6,953 nucleotides of DNA, from assembly GCA_026391515.1 (NCBI GenBank), contig JAPLEC010000171.1, forward strand, positions 1 through 6,953. Direction: 5' to 3'. Under the pieces are notes generated by a model, which was not told the origin of the DNA, ran no database searches, and worked only from the letters and a program-made list of their open reading frames with translations. The translations under genes were made by a program, and so were the position numbers. Positions within the stretch are counted from its first letter, which is position 1, and each line of letters begins with the position of its first letter. Positions 1 through 6,510 of this stretch are shown one piece after another. This DNA comes from Bacteroidia bacterium (lineage in GTDB: Bacteria; Bacteroidota; Bacteroidia; Bacteroidales; VadinHA17).

Positions 1-1184
1 ACAACTCTTATTGCATAAGGATTTTCCTCATCGGGCGGCATCATATTCTTAAGCGCCCTGTGTGCAAGGTTGCCATGACCGATCTCTCTTCTGCTAACAC
101 CACGGGCTGGTTTTGCTTCTCCTGTTGAGAAAGGCGGAAAATTATAATGAAGCGTAAATTTCTCAGTACCCTGGTTCAATACATCATCAATGATTTTTTG
201 GTCCAGCTTGGTTCCAAGTGTGACAGTTGTAAGAGATTGCGTCTCTCCTCGTGTAAACAATGATGATCCATGAGTTGCAGGCAATGGATCAATTTCGCAT
301 ACTATCGGACGGATCTCATCAGGTTTTCTTCCGTCAAGACGGATTTGTTCATCAAGAACTAACCGCCTGGCAGCTTCCTTGAGAACATCATGATAATATC
401 TTCTAACAAGAACCTCATCGATTTCATCTTCTTCAGTGTACTGTGAAAGGAATTCTGTAATAACTGATTCGAAACCATCAAAGCGTTTGTGCTTATCGGT
501 TGAAGATTTTGCAGCCTGGTAACATTTGTTATAGGTCTCGTCCCACACTTTTTTCCTGAGATTCTCATCATTTTCCTCATGACAATATTCGCGCTTTACA
601 GTTTTTCCGAGCTCTTCGGCAAATTCCATCTGAGCCTTGCAATGAATCTTAATTGTCTCATGCGCAAGCCGGAGTGCTTCAAGCATTTCTGCCTCAGAGA
701 CCTCTTTCATTTCACCTTCGACCATCAGGATATTGTCAAAAGTTGCACCTACCATCAGGTCCATATCGGCATCCTTAAGCTGCGTAGCTGAAGGATTAAT
801 AATGAATTTGCCGTTTACTCTTGCAATTCTTACTTCTGAAATAGGTCCGTTAAAAGGAATATCTGATACAGCTAAAGCTGCCGATGCTGCAAGTCCTGCA
901 AGTGCATCGGGAACAATATCTGTATCTGCTGAAATAAGATTGATAGTAACAAAAGTCTCTGCATGGAAATCATCAGGGAACAGTGGACGTAATGCCCTGT
1001 CAACCAGTCTTGAAATAAGTATTTCATAATCTGAAGGCCTTGCTTCTCTCTTGAGGAAGCCTCCCGGAATACGACCTGATGATGCATATTTTTCTTTATA
1101 TTCTACCGAAAGAGGCATGAAATCAGTATCTTCTTTAGCCTCTTTTGCTGCGACAACAGTTGCCAGCAGCATTGTTTTTCCCAT
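1..1184 (-). CDS. pnp: Polynucleotide phosphorylase (PNPase), 3' end outside window, N-terminus missing
   Basis: PNPase degrades RNA 3' to 5' by phosphorolysis and is a cytoplasmic trimer. The frame is open from the window edge up to ATG 1184 and gives 394 residues. Seen: MGKTMLLATVV at residues 1-11, GRIPGGFLKRE at 37-47 and RLVDRALRPLFP at 59-70, all of the first RNase PH-like domain. An alpha-helical linker follows at about 160-280. The second RNase PH-like domain opens with RLDGRKPDE at 282-290 and continues with FTRGETQ (310-316) and GEAKPARGVSRREIGHGNLAHRAL (355-378). The catalytic aspartates and the KH and S1 domains lie beyond the window. Family members begin about 35 residues before the MGKT methionine. 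Here the same frame stays homologous only a few codons further upstream (EDVLLK) and then runs into rpsO sequence, reaching an in-frame TGA at 1260-1262. ATG 1184 is therefore the first available ATG, not the ancestral start; two TTG codons at 1209-1214 are alternatives. The gene follows rpsO, the usual bacterial order. The identity is certain; whether the protein is functional is doubtful. Confidence 0.95.
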   Translation of the reverse strand, partial: MGKTMLLATVVAAKEAKEDTDFMPLSVEYKEKYASSGRIPGGFLKREARPSDYEILISRLVDRALRPLFPDDFHAETFVTINLISADTDIVPDALAGLAASAALAVSDIPFNGPISEVRIARVNGKFIINPSATQLKDADMDLMVGATFDNILMVEGEMKEVSEAEMLEALRLAHETIKIHCKAQMEFAEELGKTVKREYCHEENDENLRKKVWDETYNKCYQAAKSSTDKHKRFDGFESVITEFLSQYTEEDEIDEVLVRRYYHDVLKEAARRLVLDEQIRLDGRKPDEIRPIVCEIDPLPATHGSSLFTRGETQSLTTVTLGTKLDQKIIDDVLNQGTEKFTLHYNFPPFSTGEAKPARGVSRREIGHGNLAHRALKNMMPPDEENPYAIRV

Positions 1185-1389
1185 TTTTAAAAGGACATCT
1201 TCTTTTACCAACAAGCTTAATAAGGGCCTGCTGGGTACTGAAATCTTTTTTATTTTTTTTCAGATGATCAGTAAGATGATTGATCCTGTAGGAGAAGAGC
1301 GCTATCTGGCCTTCAGCCGTACCTGTATCAATCTCAGACGTTCCGAATGACTTGAAAAACTCTTGTTTCTTTTCTGCTGTTAAATACAT
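1135..1389 (-). CDS. rpsO: 30S ribosomal protein S15, C-terminus replaced by out-of-frame tail
   Basis: S15 is a primary 16S rRNA-binding protein of the small subunit. From ATG 1389 the product starts MYLTAEKKQEFF and carries the signature DTGTAEGQIALFSYRINHLTDHLK at residues 21-44, then LIKLVGKRR at 56-64. Typical S15 is about 89 residues and continues with a final helix (LLDYL...). Here homology stops at residue 64. Twenty unrelated residues (CPFKNGKN...CCRSKRG) follow to a stop at 1135, giving 84 aa. That tail is pnp DNA read in the wrong frame. The open frame extends upstream to an ATG at 1482, but MYLTAEKK is the conserved N-terminus, so 1389 is chosen. No Shine-Dalgarno sequence is seen, as is normal in Bacteroidota. 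The frame overlaps pnp by 50 bp because of the abnormal junction. The last helix, roughly 25 residues, is absent. Confidence 0.88.
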   Translation of the reverse strand: MYLTAEKKQEFFKSFGTSEIDTGTAEGQIALFSYRINHLTDHLKKNKKDFSTQQALIKLVGKRRCPFKNGKNNAAGNCCRSKRG

Positions 1390-1446
1390 GTCTCTAACTA
1401 AAATATTGTTTATCCACAAATAAATTGAGTCTCCAATTTTGGAACG

Positions 1447-1454
1447 CAAAAATA
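1447..1454 (-). promoter_or_regulatory. Candidate -7 promoter element for rpsO
   Basis: On the minus strand this reads TATTTTTG, an exact match to the Bacteroidota -7 consensus TAnnTTTG. It lies about 58 bp before the rpsO ATG. The nearest TTG upstream is about 25 bp away, longer than the usual 19-21, so the -33 box is poor. A related motif, TAACTTTTG, lies at 1573-1581 on the same strand and could be a second start. The rest of the 177-bp gap between rpsO and the DUF2851 gene is AT-rich, and I see no terminator in it. Confidence 0.3.
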
Positions 1455-1659
1455 AGGCTTTTTTATGTAAATAATCGAACAATTGAAAAAAAAATTAAAA
1501 ATATTCTATAATATATAATTTCTCAGAAACGATTTGGTCAAATAAAAATTGTTTCTGTTTATTTAAAAGACGCAAAAGTTATGCCGGACGTTGCGTATGG
1601 TCACGTAAATATTCGTCTGTTAATCAAACAATTTCAGCGTTTCGTCAAAAGAGAACGGA

Positions 1660-2982
1660 TCAGGGTTCGAGGATCAGTTCGTCATGCCGCTTAAAAATTT
1701 TCCCTATGCCGATCAGCTTAGCACCGATCCGGCAATCGAGACATCTTCTCTTTTTACAGTAGCTATTTCTTAGCTGGATAAGGGCCTGGGTGATGAATGC
1801 AGAATCAGCAGTTATTCCTGCTGAATGCCATTCACTTATTATTGAATTTGTCTCTGGTTCAATTTCTTCAAGAAATGAAATTGCTTTTTCGCAGATATCA
1901 AGAGAGTCTCTGTTCCGGCCAAAAACAAACATTACCGGAATTACAGCATTGATCAGGAAAATATTTGTTGCATCAGAGCCGGTACTTTTACAGAAATGAC
2001 GACTCTTTTTACCAAAAACAAAATGGTCATTCCAATATTCAGAAACAGTGACTTCGAACAGATCTTTGAGCTGTCCGATGTGATTGGCTTCCAGTGTTCT
2101 GGAGAATAAACCTCCTGTAACAGAGAGCATTGCAGCCAGCTGTGATAACCTGATAGTCGGAAAATTTGCCGGCCTTAATCTTGCAAATTTCCATATCCAT
2201 CCATGCAAAGGCTGAAGTGAATATTTTGCTGAAAGGATCTTATATTCCTTCATCAGATTAATGTAATATTCATCATTCAGAGCTTCTTTGAAGAGTCCCT
2301 CTTCCAGCATCCCGGCTGTTCCAAAAAGTAAGGCTTCGATCTGGAATCTGCTGTCAGAATGTTTCCGGATTATTCTGAAAGGCAATGCTGAAGCAAGCAT
2401 CTCAAATGGTTCTGTATTAACTCTGAATCCGAAATAACGTGATAGCAATCTGTAAAAAGTCTCTTCCCAGTCGTTTCCGGTTTCTGAGAAAATTTTCTGA
2501 ATCTGTTCCGACTTCTCCTGCAAACGTTCAATGACAAGTGAATTCAACCAGTGTCGTATAAAAATCTGATCAAGTTTATTAATCTCTGATTGACAGGCAA
2601 TTATAAATGGATTATTAACCAGATCGATATATTTCTCATACAGCTTCGGATCATAAATTAATCTAGTTGTAAGAACTTCTTCACCTCTTGAATTATAGAC
2701 TTTCCTGTCATTCTCGGCAACCACATGAAGAATGACATTGTCGAAAGCCGGATCGATGTTATGCTGATGATTATCAAAATCTGAAGCTTTGATATGTATT
2801 TCAACATTGCCGGCCCATTCGGTGCCCGCAATTTTGAGCCTGGCGTTGAAAAAATCGGGACCGGAATCGCGATTGTATTCCCCCGGATTGAGAACTTCAA
2901 TCTTATTGCCCTCATTATCAACCAGTTTATCGGGATCATAAAGATTGTATTTCCATAAATAATGCAGGAATTCTTCTTTCAT
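1660..2982 (-). CDS. DUF2851 family protein (function unknown)
   Basis: This 440-residue protein is recognised as DUF2851, a family I know mainly from Bacteroidota, by its N-terminal block and its cysteine tail. Seen: NPGEYNRDSGPDFFNARLKIAGTEW at about 32-56, GNVEIHIKASDFDNH at 58-72, DNVILHVV at 81-88, a basic RPANFPTIRLSQLA segment at 270-283, and a C-terminal CKKRRCLDCRIG with three cysteines at 409, 414 and 417. The order G-P-D, then a hydrophobic strand with E-I-H-I-K, then H-hydrophobic-HVV resembles the core of PD-(D/E)XK nuclease folds. That is an inference from pattern, not a known activity for this protein. The cysteine tail could bind metal. There is no signal peptide or membrane segment, so it is probably cytoplasmic. 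ATG 2982 gives the MKEEFLHYLWKYNLY start expected for the family, and length fits. It is separated from pyrF by 232 bp of repeats and probably has its own promoter. The best -7 candidate I see upstream (TATCTTTA on the minus strand) is imperfect. Confidence 0.85.
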   Translation of the reverse strand: MKEEFLHYLWKYNLYDPDKLVDNEGNKIEVLNPGEYNRDSGPDFFNARLKIAGTEWAGNVEIHIKASDFDNHQHNIDPAFDNVILHVVAENDRKVYNSRGEEVLTTRLIYDPKLYEKYIDLVNNPFIIACQSEINKLDQIFIRHWLNSLVIERLQEKSEQIQKIFSETGNDWEETFYRLLSRYFGFRVNTEPFEMLASALPFRIIRKHSDSRFQIEALLFGTAGMLEEGLFKEALNDEYYINLMKEYKILSAKYSLQPLHGWIWKFARLRPANFPTIRLSQLAAMLSVTGGLFSRTLEANHIGQLKDLFEVTVSEYWNDHFVFGKKSRHFCKSTGSDATNIFLINAVIPVMFVFGRNRDSLDICEKAISFLEEIEPETNSIISEWHSAGITADSAFITQALIQLRNSYCKKRRCLDCRIGAKLIGIGKIFKRHDELILEP

Positions 2983-3059
2983 GGGAGCACAGTTTAATTA
3001 ATACAGCGAAACAATAAAGATAAATAAATTACATCTAATATTGTTTGCAATTGACTTAA

Positions 3060-3100
3060 AAGATTGCTTCGTCCCGCTGATGCGGGACTCGCAATGACAT
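3060..3100. repeat. Dispersed palindromic repeat, copy A
   Basis: Begins AAGATTGCTTCGTCCCGC and ends GCGGGACTCGCAATGACAT. It folds as CCCGC-TGAT-GCGGG inside outer arms ATTGC/GCAAT. It is the inverted partner of the copy at 3151-3198. The outer words (GATTGCTTCGTC and CGCAATGACA) match a palindromic intergenic repeat that I recall as widespread in bacterial genomes. It lies 77 bp upstream of the DUF2851 start. Confidence 0.75.
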
Positions 3101-3150
3101 AATCCTACTAAAGATGGTCTAAAGTCTTTAATCAAACAAAATAAGTTTGT

Positions 3151-3198
3151 TGTCATTGCGAGGAGTCCCGATAACAATCGGGACGACGAAGCAATCTT
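3151..3198. repeat. Dispersed palindromic repeat, copy B (inverted relative to A)
   Basis: Begins TGTCATTGCGAGGAGTCCCG and ends CGACGAAGCAATCTT. The core hairpin is CCCGAT-AACA-ATCGGG. Its reverse complement aligns with copy A except for the variable core and small indels. The two copies enclose about 50 AT-rich bases between pyrF and the DUF2851 gene, so a transcript through both could form a long stem. Confidence 0.75.
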
Positions 3199-3214
3199 CC
3201 TGGCTTGCCAGGAA
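3197..3214 (-). terminator. Hairpin directly after the pyrF stop; possible terminator or 3' stabiliser
   Basis: A perfect inverted repeat, TTCCTGGC-TT-GCCAGGAA (mirror on the minus strand), begins at the base after the pyrF TAA. The stem is effectively 7 bp with a 4-base loop. There is no T-run after it on the minus strand (GATTGCTTCG follows), so it does not look like a standard intrinsic terminator. It could still stabilise the 3' end of a prfA-pyrF transcript, or act together with the palindromic repeat that overlaps its edge. Confidence 0.4.
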
Positions 3215-4042
3215 TTATAACAGGTTTCTTTCCTTCAGATGCCTCTCCATCTCCTGCTGTACCTCCCTGGCCTTTTCACCTGCAACTTTGGCGAAATTTT
3301 CGGAGCTGTCGGCAAAGATGATGCCTCTTGAGGAATTAACCAGAAGGCCACATTTACTTGTCATTCCGTATTTTGCAACTTCTTCAAGACTGCCGCCCTG
3401 GGCGCCCACACCGGGAACAAGAAGAAAATGTTCCGGAACGATTTTACGTATATCCTTTAGCATTTCGGCACGTGTGGCACCTACAACATACATCAGATTA
3501 TCAATGGTTCCCCACTTTTGTGAAACTGTCAGAACTCTTTCGAAAAGCTTTATGCCGTCTTCATTGTGATACTGAAAATCATCAGCACCCTTGTTTGATG
3601 TCAGCGCCAGCAGCACAACCCATTTTTCATTATATGATAAAAAAGGAGAGACTGAATCTTCACCCATATATGGAGCAACTGTAATTGCATCGAATGACAT
3701 TTTTTCAAGAAAAGCCTTTGCATACATTTTTGATGTATTGCCAATATCGCCACGTTTTGCATCGGCAATGATAAAAATATCCTGATACTTCTTCCTTATA
3801 TATTTAACAGTCGCCTCAAGTGACAGCCAGCCTTTGGAACCAAGTGATTCATAGAACGCAACGTTGGGTTTATAAGCAACTGCATATTGCTGGGTTGCAT
3901 CGATTATCCTTTTGTTGAATTCAAATACAGGGTCCTTAAGCTTCTTCAGGGATGAAGGTATCTTGTCGACCTCTGAATCGAGTCCGACACAGAGGAATGA
4001 TCTTTTCTGAACTATGTTGTTAAAAAGCTGTAAATGATTCAT
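3215..4042 (-). CDS. pyrF: Orotidine 5'-phosphate decarboxylase (type 2)
   Basis: Catalyses the last step of de novo UMP synthesis, decarboxylation of OMP to UMP, in the cytoplasm. The 275-residue length fits the longer type 2 family (about 270-280) rather than the roughly 240-residue E. coli type. Motifs in order: FLCVGLDSEVDKIP at 16-29, KPNVAFYE at 58-65, the active-site signature ADAKRGDIGNT at 93-103 with D94, K96 and D99 as the catalytic D-x-K-x-x-D set, PGVGAQGG near 213-220 (phosphate loop), and LLVNSSRGIIFA near 234-245 (phosphate contact). ATG 4042 gives the normal short N-terminus. It lies 11 bp after the prfA stop on the same strand with no visible promoter in between, so co-transcription from the prfA promoter is likely. 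The stop is followed at once by an 18-base hairpin. Confidence 0.96.
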   Translation of the reverse strand: MNHLQLFNNIVQKRSFLCVGLDSEVDKIPSSLKKLKDPVFEFNKRIIDATQQYAVAYKPNVAFYESLGSKGWLSLEATVKYIRKKYQDIFIIADAKRGDIGNTSKMYAKAFLEKMSFDAITVAPYMGEDSVSPFLSYNEKWVVLLALTSNKGADDFQYHNEDGIKLFERVLTVSQKWGTIDNLMYVVGATRAEMLKDIRKIVPEHFLLVPGVGAQGGSLEEVAKYGMTSKCGLLVNSSRGIIFADSSENFAKVAGEKAREVQQEMERHLKERNLL

Positions 4043-4053
4043 AGCCAGATTGT

Positions 4054-5139
4054 TTAATTGTTATTTTCTTTTAATCTCTCTGCATTCTCTGCCATCTGGA
4101 GCCTGCCTATCACCTCCTGGATATTGCCATCGAGAATGGACGGAAGGTTATAAACGGTATAGTTGATCCTGTGGTCCGTCATCCTGCCCTGCGGATAATT
4201 ATAGGTACGGATCTTGGCTGACCTGTCGCCCGTTGATACCATCGTTTTTCTCTTGTGCGCAACATCATCGAGGTATTTCTGGTATTCAAGGTTATAAAGC
4301 CGTGTTCTGAGCTCTGCCAGAGCTTTGTCGTAGTTTTTAAGCTGTGACTTCTCATCCTGGCATGTGACAACAATGCCTGTAGGGATATGCGTCAGACGGA
4401 TAGCCGAATAAGTTGTATTGACAGACTGCCCGCCCGGGCCTGATGAGCAATATGTATCTTTCCGGATATCCTCGTTTTTGATCACCACATCAAATTCATC
4501 AGCTTCAGGAAGCACAACGACAGAAGCTGCTGATGTATGAATACGTCCCTGCGTTTCGGTCTGGGGTACGCGCTGCACCCTGTGAACACCTGATTCATAT
4601 TTCATTAAGCCATAGACGCCATCACCCGACACGCTCATTACTATCTCCTTATATCCACCTGCCGTTCCTTCCGAGTAGCGATTTATTTCAGCTTTCCATC
4701 CCTTCTGCTCGAAGAATTTCGTGTACATCCTGAAGAGGTCACCTGCAAAAATACTTGCCTCATCACCACCTGTCCCAGCCCTGATTTCAACAACTGCATC
4801 TTTCTCATCCTCAGGATCTACAGGTATAAGAAGCATTTTTATCTCTTCCTCCATTTCAGGGATCTGTGAATTCAATGCTTCCAGCTCAGCTTTGGCCATC
4901 TCTCTCATTTCTTCATCCTTCTCGGTTCCCAGTAACTCTTTTGTACTCGAGATATTTGTAAGGGCAAGCTTATATTTTTCGTAAGATTCAATTATCGGCT
5001 GAAGACTTTTGTATTCCTTATTCAGCTTTATATATTTCTCCATATCCGATAGCACCTCCTGCTGAGTCAGGAGCTCACCGACCTCAATAAAACGCTGTTT
5101 CACACCTTCGAGCCTCTCGAGTATAGGATTGCTGGCCAT
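4054..5139 (-). CDS. prfA: Peptide chain release factor 1 (RF1)
   Basis: RF1 recognises UAA and UAG stop codons in the ribosomal A site and triggers release of the peptide. Starting at ATG 5139 the protein is 361 residues, the usual RF1 size. Seen: an N-terminal helical coiled-coil domain at about 1-110, GTGGDEASIFA at 122-132, the codon-recognition region HRVQRVPQTETQGRIHTS at 186-203 with PQT at 192-194 filling the RF1 P-x-T tripeptide (RF2 would have SPF), GPGGQSVNTT at 234-243 with the catalytic GGQ at 236-238, and GDRSAKIRTYNYPQGRMTDHRIN at 304-326. The frame is open to an upstream ATG at 5202, but the added 21 residues overlap the promoter and do not resemble RF1, while MASNPILERLEGVKQRF does. 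No internal frameshift is present, unlike prfB. It is first gene of a likely prfA-pyrF operon. Confidence 0.96.
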   Translation of the reverse strand: MASNPILERLEGVKQRFIEVGELLTQQEVLSDMEKYIKLNKEYKSLQPIIESYEKYKLALTNISSTKELLGTEKDEEMREMAKAELEALNSQIPEMEEEIKMLLIPVDPEDEKDAVVEIRAGTGGDEASIFAGDLFRMYTKFFEQKGWKAEINRYSEGTAGGYKEIVMSVSGDGVYGLMKYESGVHRVQRVPQTETQGRIHTSAASVVVLPEADEFDVVIKNEDIRKDTYCSSGPGGQSVNTTYSAIRLTHIPTGIVVTCQDEKSQLKNYDKALAELRTRLYNLEYQKYLDDVAHKRKTMVSTGDRSAKIRTYNYPQGRMTDHRINYTVYNLPSILDGNIQEVIGRLQMAENAERLKENNN

Positions 5140-5157
5140 ACTTAAAATTTCAGGGGG

Positions 5158-5189
5158 CAAAGATAGGAAAAAAGGCTTAATGGTGCAAA
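5158..5189 (-). promoter_or_regulatory. Promoter of prfA-pyrF (Bacteroidota -33/-7 type)
   Basis: On the minus strand TTTG (5186-5189) is followed by a 20-bp spacer and TATCTTTG (5158-5165), an exact TAnnTTTG match. Transcription would start a few bases on, near 5150-5153, leaving a leader of about 12-15 bases before ATG 5139. The -33 box sits inside one unit of a 16-base imperfect repeat. This promoter argues against the longer RF1 start at 5202. Confidence 0.65.
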
Positions 5190-5210
5190 GGTGTAATGGC
5201 ACAAAGGAAT
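5179..5210. repeat. 16-base imperfect direct repeat, two units
   Basis: Units AATGGTGCAAAGGTGT (5179-5194) and AATGGCACAAAGGAAT (5195-5210) match at 12 of 16 positions. Each carries CAAAGG, so on the minus strand each offers a TTTG. The first of these is the -33 box of the prfA promoter. Confidence 0.55.
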
Positions 5211-5224
5211 GAGAGGGAAAGAGA

Positions 5225-5256
5225 GCGAGAGGGCGAGAGGGCGAGAAAGCGAGAGT
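5225..5256. repeat. 8-base tandem repeat, four units, in a purine-rich tract
   Basis: Units are GCGAGAGG, GCGAGAGG, GCGAGAAA and GCGAGAGT. They lie inside a nearly pure purine stretch on the plus strand (5211-5261), between the purM terminator and the prfA promoter. Short tandem arrays of this kind can vary in copy number. Confidence 0.75.
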
Positions 5257-5261
5257 AGGAG

Positions 5262-5284
5262 AAAAAATCCCCTCCTGGGAGGGG
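5262..5284 (-). terminator. Intrinsic terminator of purM
   Basis: Read on the minus strand: CCCCTC-CCAG-GAGGGG, then A and TTTTTT. The 6-bp, GC-rich stem with a 4-base loop and a six-T run is a textbook Rho-independent terminator. It lies 13 bases after the purM stop. A competing wider pairing (ATCCCC at 5267-5272 with GGGGAT at 5289-5294) is possible. Confidence 0.8.
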
Positions 5285-5297
5285 CTAGGGGGATATT

Positions 5298-6467
5298 TTA
5301 ATATTTAAAACAACCATACTCAGATTTGATGGTCAACTTCCCTATTTTAGACTTTTCACAATGTCCAATGACTTTTATGTCAAGATTGAATTCTTTTGCG
5401 ATGTCAATTATTGCATCAGCATTTTTCTGATCAATATAAATTTCAAATCTGTGGCCCATATTGAATACCTGATACATTTCCTTCCATGGGGTACCTGACT
5501 GCTCCTGAATTATTCTGAAGAGCGGAGGAAGTGGAAAGAGATTATCTTTTATAATATGAAGATTATCAATGAAATGCAGGATTTTAGTTTGTCCCCCACC
5601 GGAACAATGAACCATGCCATGAATTTCAGAACGCATTGTTTCAAGGATTTTTTTCACAACAGGAGCATAGGTGCGGGTCGGTGATAATAAAAGTTTACCG
5701 GCATCAAGATTTAAACCTTTAACCGGGTTGGTGAGCTTTAATTTACCTGTATAGAAAAGGTTATTCGGGAGAGAGTTATCGTAGCTTTCCGGATATTTTT
5801 TTCCCAGGTATTTCCCGAAAACATCATGACGTGCTGAAGTAAGACCATTGCTTCCAATGCCGCTATTGTACTCACTTTCGTAGGTTGTCTGACCATATGA
5901 AGCCAGTCCTACAATAACATCGCCCGCTTTAATATTATGATTTGAAATAACCTCGCTCCTTTTCATCCATACAGTTACTGTTGAGTCGACAATAATTGTC
6001 CTCACAAGATCACCGACATCTGCAGTCTCGCCACCTGTAGAATGAATTCCTATTCCCAGATTTCTCAGCCACTCAAGGATCTCTTCTGTTCCGTTAATTA
6101 TAGCTGAAATAACTTCACCGGGAATAAGATTCCTATTTCTGCCGATTGTGGATGAAAGAAGAATATTATTATAAGCACCGACACATAGAAGATCATCCAG
6201 ATTCATCACGATTGCATCCTGGGCTATACCTTTCCATACTGACAAATCACCGGTCTCCTTCCAGTAAACATATGCAAGAGATGATTTTGTTCCGGCACCA
6301 TCGGCATGCATGATATTGCAGTAATCCGGATCGTTCCCAAGCAGATCAGGAATGATTTTACAGAAAGCTGTGGGATAGAGGCCTTTATCGATGTTCTTTA
6401 TAGCGGAATGAACATCTTCTTTATGCGAAGAAACACCGCGTTTACTGTATTTTGAATTTTCTGACAT
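5298..6467 (-). CDS. purM: Phosphoribosylformylglycinamidine cyclo-ligase (AIR synthetase)
   Basis: Converts FGAM and ATP to 5-aminoimidazole ribonucleotide in de novo purine synthesis, in the cytoplasm. The 389-residue product is of the longer Bacteroidota type (E. coli PurM is about 345). Motifs in order: RGVSSHKEDVHSAIKNIDKG at 10-29, HADGAGTKSS at 54-63 (the PurM D-G-x-G-T-K loop), QDAIVMNLDDLLCVGA at 83-98, HSTGGETADVGDLVRT at 142-157 (substrate and ATP region), GSNGLTSARHDVF at 205-217, LSPTRTYAPV at 261-270, HGMVHCSGGGQTK at 283-295 and VFNMGHRFEIY at 334-344. The frame is open to an ATG at 6578, but the 37 extra residues are hydrophobic, unlike PurM, and overlap intergenic repeats. 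MSENSKYSKRGVSS at 6467 is the expected start. It is followed by its own terminator and appears monocistronic. Confidence 0.96.
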   Translation of the reverse strand: MSENSKYSKRGVSSHKEDVHSAIKNIDKGLYPTAFCKIIPDLLGNDPDYCNIMHADGAGTKSSLAYVYWKETGDLSVWKGIAQDAIVMNLDDLLCVGAYNNILLSSTIGRNRNLIPGEVISAIINGTEEILEWLRNLGIGIHSTGGETADVGDLVRTIIVDSTVTVWMKRSEVISNHNIKAGDVIVGLASYGQTTYESEYNSGIGSNGLTSARHDVFGKYLGKKYPESYDNSLPNNLFYTGKLKLTNPVKGLNLDAGKLLLSPTRTYAPVVKKILETMRSEIHGMVHCSGGGQTKILHFIDNLHIIKDNLFPLPPLFRIIQEQSGTPWKEMYQVFNMGHRFEIYIDQKNADAIIDIAKEFNLDIKVIGHCEKSKIGKLTIKSEYGCFKY

Positions 6468-6478
6468 AGAAGAAAAAT

Positions 6479-6486
6479 CAAATATA
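6479..6486 (-). promoter_or_regulatory. Candidate -7 promoter element for purM
   Basis: On the minus strand this reads TATATTTG, an exact TAnnTTTG match, 11 bases before ATG 6467. No TTTG lies at the expected 19-21 bp upstream. If used, it would give an almost leaderless mRNA. The start could instead lie further up, inside the repeats. Confidence 0.35.
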
Positions 6487-6510
6487 AAGATATAAAAAAT
6501 GAAGAACTTA

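Noticed and set aside
1191..1262. Programmed +1 frameshift joining S15 and PNPase
   Set aside because: No known shift site or stimulating structure is visible, and conserved residues of both proteins are missing, which a frameshift would not explain.
579..1350. Plus-strand open frames opposite pnp and rpsO
   Set aside because: They are antisense shadows of clearly conserved minus-strand genes and show no recognisable motifs.
1390..1482. Longer S15 start at ATG 1482
   Set aside because: MYLTAEKK at 1389 is the conserved S15 N-terminus; the upstream residues are not conserved and cover the candidate promoter.
1483..1659. Small RNA or riboswitch in the gap before rpsO
   Set aside because: There is only a 6-bp inverted repeat (ACGCAA/TTGCGT at 1570-1575 and 1591-1596) and AT-rich sequence; that is not enough to support an RNA gene.
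5140..5202. Longer N-terminus for RF1, starting at ATG 5202
   Set aside because: The extra residues (MPLHLCTIKPFF...) do not resemble RF1, and they cover a strong promoter that must lie upstream of the coding start.
5225..5256. CRISPR-like array
   Set aside because: The units are 8 bases with no spacers; this is a simple tandem repeat. The decamer and heptamer arrays fail for the same reason.
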